Positions 59,057-64,000 of a stretch of DNA of 64,000 nucleotides are shown here, piece by piece. The first letter of the stretch is position 1; each line of letters begins with the position of its first letter. This DNA is from Pengzhenrongella sicca. GTDB lineage: Bacteria; Actinomycetota; Actinomycetes; Actinomycetales; Cellulomonadaceae. The position numbers and the translations under genes are program-made. The stretch covers positions 1,302,001 to 1,366,000 of the forward strand of contig NZ_CP071868.1 of the NCBI RefSeq assembly GCF_017569225.1, written 5' to 3'. The notes under the pieces were generated by a model that ran no database searches, had not been told where the DNA came from, and worked only from the letters and a program-made list of their open reading frames with translations.

Positions 59057-60125
59057 GAACGAGCATGGGGGAACGTTCGGTGAGTGCCGAGGCAAGCCAA
59101 CGCGAGATCGAGGGCGCCGATTCGCTCGGCCCGTCGGTGCCGCGGCCGCATGCGTCGAGCGGCTCCCCGCCGTCGAGCGGCTCTCTGCCGTCGAACGGCT
59201 CGCTGCCGTCGAACGGCTCGCTGCCGTCGAATGGCTCGCTGCCGTCGAACGACTCGCTCGCGGTCGAGCGCACCGACGCGGGTGACCCCGAAGAGCCCGA
59301 GCCGGACCACGAGCCCGAGGACGCGGGCGACTACGTCGTCGACCCGGCGGACGAGACGCCCGCCGAGCGGATCGTCGACGTCTGGCGTGAGTACAAGGCG
59401 ACCGGCGACCGCGCCCCCCGCGAACGCCTGATCCTGCACTACGCGCCGCTGGCCACCGCCGTCGCGAGCCGGCTCGGCATGCGCCTGCGAGCAGTGTCGA
59501 GCAGGCCGATCTCGTCTCCTACGGGATGTTCGGCCTGATCGACGCGATCGAGAAGTACGAGCTCGGCCGCGCCGTGAAGTTCGAGACGTACGCGAGCTCG
59601 CGCATCCGCGGCGCGATCATCGACGAGCTGCGCGCCATCGACTGGATCCCTCGGTCCGTGCGGACCAAGGCGCGCGCGGTCGACCGCGCCTACGCCGAGC
59701 TCGAGGGCGAGCTGCGGCGCACCCCCAGCGAGACCGAGGTCGCGGTCCGGCTCGAGGTCGGCGTCGGCGAGCTGCGCACGGTGTTCGCCCAGCTGTCCAC
59801 CGTGAACGTCGCGGCGCTCGACGAGATGCTGGGCGCCGGCGCCGAGCGCACCGGCCAGGTCTCGCTGATCGACACGCTCGAGGACCGGCTCACGCCCGAC
59901 CCCGCCGGCTCGTTCGAGGCACAGGAGACGAAGTTCCTGCTCGCGCGAGCGATCGAGCAGCTCGGCGAGCGCGAGAAGATCGTGCTGGTCCTGTACTACT
60001 ACGAGGGCATGACGCTCGCGGAGATCGGGCGTGTGCTCGGCGTGACCGAGTCCCGCATCTCGCAGATGCACACGGCCGCGATGCTCCGGCTGCGCGAGAA
60101 GCTCATGAGCTCCGAGCGCGACTGA
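59053..60125 (+). pseudogene. whiG: WhiG/FliA-type sigma factor, interrupted by an apparent one-base deletion
   Basis: The N-terminal part (from ATG 59053, or GTG 59080) reads to [22 protein letters not shown], sigma region 2.1, then goes out of frame at 59538. The other frame from about 59490 gives [39 protein letters not shown], and through region 4 [19 protein letters not shown] and [10 protein letters not shown]-like [10 protein letters not shown], the rest of a group-3 sigma-28 factor. A C appears to be missing in CTGCGAGC near 59487: CTGCCGAGC would restore [10 protein letters not shown]. The acidic N-terminal extension has PSNGSL repeats. Real inactivation, programmed frameshift or sequencing error cannot be told apart. 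Order sigma-M23-rpsB-tsf-pyrH-frr is as in Streptomyces whiG. Confidence 0.88.
59167..59256 (+). repeat. Five tandem 18-base repeats in the sigma-factor N-terminal extension
   Basis: Units of type CTGCCGTCGAACGGCTCG occur at 59167-59184 (degenerate), 59185-59202, 59203-59220, 59221-59238 and 59239-59256. They encode PSNGSL hexads in the sigma N-terminus. Confidence 0.95.
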
Positions 60126-60162
60126 CCGCTCCCGCGCTCCCGCGACCAGCCCGCCAGACCCC

Positions 60163-60696
60163 TCAGCCGCCCGGGAGGAGCACGACCGGCCCGGCCCCGG
60201 CGAGGAGGCCGAGCGGGTCGAGGTAGCGCTCGCCGCGGCGCACCCCCCAGTGCAGGCAGGTCGCGGGGGCGCAGTGACCGGCGACCGGCTGCACCGTCCC
60301 GACCGCCTGCCCCGCCGTGACCGACATCCCGGCGCTCACCGCGGGGTCGACGGGCTCCAGGCTCGAGCGCAGGCCGCCCTGGTGGGCGATCGTGAGCACC
60401 CCGCGGTCGACGACGGTCCCGGCGAACGCGACCGTGCCCGCGGCCGGCGCGTGCACGACGTCGGCCGCCGCCGCCCGGAGGTCGACGCCGCGGTGGCCCG
60501 CCGCCCACGGGTTCGCGGGCGCGACGAACGGCTGCGCGACGGCGGGCTCGCCCGCGAGCGGCAGGGTGTAGCCGCCGGCCCGGGGGGACGCCGCGGCCGC
60601 CGGCGCTCGGTCGCCCGGCCCGGCCGGTGCGGCGGCCAGCGCGAGGCCGACGGCTGCGGTCGCGAGCGTCAGGGTCAGGGCGAGTCGGGCGGGCAC
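60163..60696 (-). CDS. Secreted M23-type (LytM) peptidase
   Basis: A 177-residue protein on the minus strand. An N-terminal signal (about residues 4-28, RLALTLTLATAAVGLALAAA core) is followed by a LytM beta barrel: GHRGVDLRA (His/Asp zinc ligands) and CLHWGVRRGE (the HxH-like final motif as LHWG). Usual M23 enzymes cleave peptidoglycan cross-links. GTG 60696 is chosen as the start with CACCCT six bases ahead. The frame continues upstream to 61068 but lacks homology. It is divergent from rpsB, between the sigma gene and the S2 gene as in related genomes. Confidence 0.85.
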   Translation of the reverse strand: MPARLALTLTLATAAVGLALAAAPAGPGDRAPAAAASPRAGGYTLPLAGEPAVAQPFVAPANPWAAGHRGVDLRAAAADVVHAPAAGTVAFAGTVVDRGVLTIAHQGGLRSSLEPVDPAVSAGMSVTAGQAVGTVQPVAGHCAPATCLHWGVRRGERYLDPLGLLAGAGPVVLLPGG

Positions 60697-61051
60697 CTGA
60701 CCAGGGTGCCGCGGCGGGAAGACCGCGCCGCCGACGCGCCGGCCGGCGGTGCACGCGAAGGTCGAGGGACCGACCGGAGGTCGGGTAGAGTAACGGTCGC
60801 GTCCGGCCTGTGCCGGACGACATCGCGCGCCATTCGCCCGCGGACCCGCCGCCGAGCCCCACCGCCCGGACGACGAGGACCGGGAGTTCGCGCTGGCATC
60901 GGTCCGGGAGATCCATCCTCGGCGCCAGCAGCGTTCGTGGCGCCAGGGGCACCGACCGTCCGGTCGGAGCCGACAACCGGAATGCGGGTCCGTCCGGCGG
61001 ACCCGCCGCTTCGCGCGCACACCGTGAGGGTGCGCGCCGGAAGGACGTGCC
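60697..61051. promoter_or_regulatory. Divergent region with long rpsB leader containing three hairpins
   Basis: TAGAGT (60786-60791) looks like a -10 element, giving an rpsB leader of about 255 bases. In it lie GTCCGGC/GCCGGAC (60801-60807, 60812-60818), GCGGGTCCG/CGGACCCGC (60984-60992, 60998-61006, perfect nine pairs) and GCGCGCAC/GTGCGCGC (61013-61020, 61030-61037). The last hairpin ends just before the GGAAGGA ribosome site. Feedback control by S2 is plausible but unproven here. Confidence 0.55.
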
Positions 61052-62122
61052 ATGGCCGTCGTGACCATGCGTCAGCTGCTCGAGAGCGGTGTCCACTTCG
61101 GACACCAGACCCGCCGCTGGAACCCCAAGATGAAGCGCTTCATCTTCACCGAGCGCAACGGCATCTACATCGTCGACCTGCAGCAGTCGCTCGGGTACAT
61201 CGACAGCGCCTACGACTTCGTCAAGGAGACCGTCGCGCACGGTGGGACGATCCTGTTCGTCGGCACCAAGAAGCAGGCCCAGGAGCCCGTGGCCGAGCAG
61301 GCCGCCCGCGTCGGCATGCCGTACGTGAACCAGCGCTGGCTCGGTGGGATGCTCACCAACTTCCAGACCGTGAACAAGCGGCTCCAGCGCCTCAAGGAGC
61401 TTGAGCTCATCGACTTCGCCGACGTCGCGGGGAGCGCCTTCACGAAGAAGGAGCTGCTGATCATGCGGCGCGAGCGCGACAAGCTCGCGAAGACCCTCGG
61501 CGGAATCCGCGACATGACGAAGGTCCCCTCCGCCGTGTGGATCGTCGACACGAACAAGGAGCACCTCGCGGTGGATGAGGCGCGCAAGCTCCACATCCCG
61601 ATCGTCGCGATCCTCGACACCAACTGCGACCCCGACGTCGTCGACTACAAGATCCCCGGCAATGACGACGCGATCCGCGCCGTCTCGCTGCTGACGCGAG
61701 TGATCGCCGACGCCGTGGCCGAGGGCCTCATCCAGCGTCACTCGGGCCGCACCGCGGGCGCCGAGGGCACGCCGGACGCCGAGCCGCTCGCCGAGTGGGA
61801 GCGCGAGCTCCTCGCCGGTGCCGAGGCCGGCCTCGCGGCCGGAGTCGTCGCGCCTGCTGGTGACGCGCCGTTCAGCGAGACGACCAACGTGCTCGTCGAG
61901 GCGATCGCGGAGGCCGTCCCGGTCGTCGAGACCGCCGCTGTCGAGACCGCTGCACCCGAGGCTGCGCCGGCTCCCGCCGAGGTCGCTGCTCCCGAGGCTG
62001 CCGCCCCGGCCGCGCCGGTCCCCGCAGCGCCTGCCGCTGCGGCTCCAGCCGTCGAGGCTGCCGCTCCGGCCGCCGAGGTCGCCGCACCCGAGACCGAGAC
62101 CGGCGCCGCGAAGACCGAGTAG
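61052..62122 (+). CDS. rpsB: 30S ribosomal protein S2
   Basis: A 356-residue S2. [26 protein letters not shown] (core [15 protein letters not shown]), [24 protein letters not shown] and [13 protein letters not shown] are invariant. The core ends near residue 230-240; a very long Ala/Glu/Pro-rich low-complexity C-terminal tail ([14 protein letters not shown] type) follows, far beyond the usual 240-280 residues. ATG 61052 follows GGAAGGACGTGCC. tsf is 49 bases downstream. Confidence 0.96.
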   Translation: MAVVTMRQLLESGVHFGHQTRRWNPKMKRFIFTERNGIYIVDLQQSLGYIDSAYDFVKETVAHGGTILFVGTKKQAQEPVAEQAARVGMPYVNQRWLGGMLTNFQTVNKRLQRLKELELIDFADVAGSAFTKKELLIMRRERDKLAKTLGGIRDMTKVPSAVWIVDTNKEHLAVDEARKLHIPIVAILDTNCDPDVVDYKIPGNDDAIRAVSLLTRVIADAVAEGLIQRHSGRTAGAEGTPDAEPLAEWERELLAGAEAGLAAGVVAPAGDAPFSETTNVLVEAIAEAVPVVETAAVETAAPEAAPAPAEVAAPEAAAPAAPVPAAPAAAAPAVEAAAPAAEVAAPETETGAAKTE

Positions 62123-62171
62123 GTCTTCACACCGCCGCGGACCCAGCATCGACGAAGGACGGTAACTCTTC

Positions 62172-63017
62172 ATGGCGAACTACACCGCCAGTGACATCAA
62201 GGCGCTCCGGGAGCGCACCGGCGCCGGCATGCTCGACGTCAAGCGCGCGCTCGACGAGGCCGACGGCGACGCGGAGAAGGCTCTCGAGCTCATCCGGGTC
62301 AAGGGCCTCAAGGGCGTCAGCAAGCGCGAGGGCCGCTCGGCCTCCGACGGTCTCGTCGCGGCGAACGTGTCCGCGACGCCCGACGGCGAGGGTGAGGTCG
62401 GCGTGCTCGTCGAGGTCAACTCTGAGACGGACTTCGTCGCGAAGAACGTGACCTTCATCGGCCTGGCCGAGAAGGTCCTCGCGGCGGCGGTCTCCTCCGG
62501 GGCCCGCGACGCGGACGCACTGCTCGCCGCCGAGATCGACGGCGCGCCGCTGCAGTCCGCGGTGGACAACACCGCGGCGACGCTCGGCGAGAAGATCGTC
62601 GTGCGCCGGGTTGCCCGGGTCGCCGGCGAGAAGGTCGCCGTCTACCTGCACAAGGTGAACAAGGACCTGCCCCCGCAGGTCGGCGTGCTCGTCGCCACGG
62701 ACGCGGCCGGAGCCTCGGTGGCCAAGGACATCGCGATGCACATCGCGGCGTACTCGCCGACGTTCCTGTCGCGGGACGACGTCCCGGCCGAGACGGTCGA
62801 GTCCGAGCGTCGCATCGCGGAGGAGACCTCGCGTAACGAGGGCAAGCCCGAGGCCGCGCTCGCGCGCATCGTCGAGGGCCGGCTCAACGGGTTCTTCAAG
62901 GAGGCGGTCCTGCTCGAGCAGGCTTTCGCGAAGGACCAGAAGAAGACCGTCGCGCAGGTGCTGGCCGAGTCCGGTGGCTCCGTCACCGGCTTCGTGAGGT
63001 ACCGCGTCGGCGCGTGA
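62172..63017 (+). CDS. tsf: Elongation factor Ts
   Basis: A 281-residue nucleotide exchange factor for EF-Tu. The UBA-like start has DIKALRERTGAGMLDVKRALDEADGD (core ERTGAGMLDVKRAL); VNSETDFVAKN and MHIAAYSPTFLSRDDVPAE (core HIAAYSPTFLSRDDVP) are family markers. The C-terminus RYRVGA is short, without coiled-coil insertion. The ribosome site is GGACGGTAACTC; S2 and EF-Ts are co-transcribed. Confidence 0.96.
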   Translation: MANYTASDIKALRERTGAGMLDVKRALDEADGDAEKALELIRVKGLKGVSKREGRSASDGLVAANVSATPDGEGEVGVLVEVNSETDFVAKNVTFIGLAEKVLAAAVSSGARDADALLAAEIDGAPLQSAVDNTAATLGEKIVVRRVARVAGEKVAVYLHKVNKDLPPQVGVLVATDAAGASVAKDIAMHIAAYSPTFLSRDDVPAETVESERRIAEETSRNEGKPEAALARIVEGRLNGFFKEAVLLEQAFAKDQKKTVAQVLAESGGSVTGFVRYRVGA

Positions 63018-63034
63018 GCTGACAAGCGTGGGGG

Positions 63035-63062
63035 TGGCCCCGGTCCTTCGGGGCCGGGGCCA
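63035..63062 (+). terminator. tsf terminator hairpin with UUCG loop
   Basis: TGGCCCCGGTCC (63035-63046) pairs with GGGCCGGGGCCA (63051-63062) with one G-U pair around a TTCG tetraloop. It starts 17 bases after the tsf stop. Confidence 0.8.
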
Positions 63063-63124
63063 TCGCCGCAGGTGCAGACGCCCGCGGCAAACGAGCACGA
63101 CGACAACCGGCTAGTGGAGGACTT

Positions 63125-63886
63125 GTGGCGCAGGACCTGGGCACGACGAACGCCAGCGGCGCGACGCGCGGGGAAGCCTCCGCCCGCCGCGTCCTGCTCA
63201 AGCTCTCGGGCGAGACCTTCGGCGGCGGCGCGATCGGCCTGGCGCCGGACGTCGTCCAGCGGGTCGCGGCCGAGATCGCGGTCGCGGTGCGCGACGGCGT
63301 CCAGGTCGCCGTCGTCACCGGCGGCGGCAACTTCTTCCGCGGCGCCGAGCTCTCCTCCCGCGGCCTCGACCGCGCGCGCGCCGACTACATGGGCATGCTC
63401 GGCACCGTGATGAACGCCCTCGCCCTGCAGGACTTCCTCGAGCAGGCCGGCGTGGACACCCGCGTGCAGACCGCGATCACGATGGGTCAGGTGGCCGAGC
63501 CGTACGTGCCGCTGCGCGCGATCCGGCACATGGAGAAGGGCCGCGTGGTCATCTTCGGTGCGGGCGCGGGCATGCCCTACTTCTCCACCGACACCGTGGC
63601 CGTCCAGCGCGCGCTCGAGACGCACTGCCAGGAGGTCCTGATGGGTAAGAACGGCGTCGACGGCGTCTACACCGCCGACCCGCGCACCGACCCGACCGCC
63701 GTCCGGCTCGATCACGTGACGTACTCCGACGCCCTGCTGCAGGGGCTCAGCGTCGTCGACTCGACAGCCTTCAGCCTGTGCAAGGACAACGACGTGCGCA
63801 TGCGCGTGTTCGGAATGAGCGACCTGGGCAACGTCACCCGCGCCCTGCAGGGTGAGAAGATCGGCACGTTGGTCTCCGCCGAGTGA
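63125..63886 (+). CDS. pyrH: UMP kinase
   Basis: A 253-residue amino-acid-kinase-fold hexamer that phosphorylates [16 protein letters not shown] (P-loop-like), [33 protein letters not shown] (core [16 protein letters not shown]) and [16 protein letters not shown] mark the family. GTG 63125 is preceded by TGGAGGAC. An extra 18 N-terminal residues precede the fold, as usual in actinobacteria. Confidence 0.96.
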   Translation: MAQDLGTTNASGATRGEASARRVLLKLSGETFGGGAIGLAPDVVQRVAAEIAVAVRDGVQVAVVTGGGNFFRGAELSSRGLDRARADYMGMLGTVMNALALQDFLEQAGVDTRVQTAITMGQVAEPYVPLRAIRHMEKGRVVIFGAGAGMPYFSTDTVAVQRALETHCQEVLMGKNGVDGVYTADPRTDPTAVRLDHVTYSDALLQGLSVVDSTAFSLCKDNDVRMRVFGMSDLGNVTRALQGEKIGTLVSAE

Positions 63887-63945
63887 CATCCCCGCCCGTC
63901 GAGGGCGACCAACGCACGCGAGCCACGCAGACCTAAGGAGCACCG

Positions 63946-64000
63946 GTGATCGACGAGACGCTTCTCGAAGCCGAGGAGAAGATGGACAAGGCGATCGAGG
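63946..64000 (+). CDS. frr: Ribosome recycling factor (first codons only)
   Basis: A GTG at 63946 behind CCTAAGGAGCACC opens a frame that reads VIDETLLEAEEKMDKAIE before the window ends. ETLLEAEEKMDKAI matches the N-terminal helix of ribosome recycling factor, and frr normally follows pyrH. Only 18 codons are visible. Confidence 0.88.
   Translation, partial: MIDETLLEAEEKMDKAIE

Overview
The window is very GC-rich, has GTG/ATG starts and many ATGA overlaps. It carries actinobacterial markers: coenzyme F420 biosynthesis (cofC, cofD), a T-box leader on ileS, DUF3090/DUF4233/DUF2469 proteins, a WhiG/FliA-type sigma gene beside rpsB, and leaderless-type promoters. It fits a chromosome of a Micrococcales actinobacterium, probably Cellulomonadaceae-like. 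That placement is inference from gene content and order. I saw no rRNA, tRNA, CRISPR, phage or transposase.

Left part (1-10.8 kb). A truncated secreted metallophosphoesterase with a PKD domain is followed by the F420 genes cofC and cofD (convergent). cofD ends a unit with a three-gene ABC cassette resembling the proposed F420-0 transporter. Then come a streptomycin 6-kinase-like protein, a conserved actinobacterial trio of unknown role (kinase-like SCO1521 family, DUF3090, histidine phosphatase) and a MocR-type regulator reading away from the next block.

Catabolic block (10.9-21.9 kb). Ten co-directional genes encode beta-ureidopropionase, dihydropyrimidinase, an LLM-class (F420- or flavin-dependent) oxidoreductase, an NMT1-type ABC transporter with two different permeases, a class III aminotransferase, a short-chain dehydrogenase and CoA-acylating methylmalonate-semialdehyde dehydrogenase. 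Together they make a near-complete reductive uracil/thymine degradation pathway down to acetyl-CoA/propionyl-CoA. No classical dihydropyrimidine dehydrogenase is present, and the LLM oxidoreductase sits where that step is missing. This is the strongest candidate for an undescribed biochemical system here.

Middle (21.9-44.3 kb). A phosphoribosyltransferase and a CoA-binding protein are followed by ileS with its T-box leader, then folC. A dhaKLM dihydroxyacetone kinase operon and a TetR/MFS efflux pair come next, lying between folC and the DUF4233-ndk pair that often follows it. smc, a small membrane protein and ftsY follow, then a convergent 1533-residue membrane protein.

Right part (44.5-64 kb). 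This is a core-gene stretch: amtB-glnK-glnD (nitrogen control, with a short GlnD lacking ACT domains), ffh, rpsP-khpA-rimM-trmD-rplS, lepB-rnhB, DUF2469, yraN-comM-dprA, xerC, a WhiG/FliA-type sigma gene broken by an apparent one-base deletion, a divergent M23 peptidase, rpsB-tsf, pyrH and the first codons of frr. Strong GC-rich hairpins without U-tracts mark several transcript ends.
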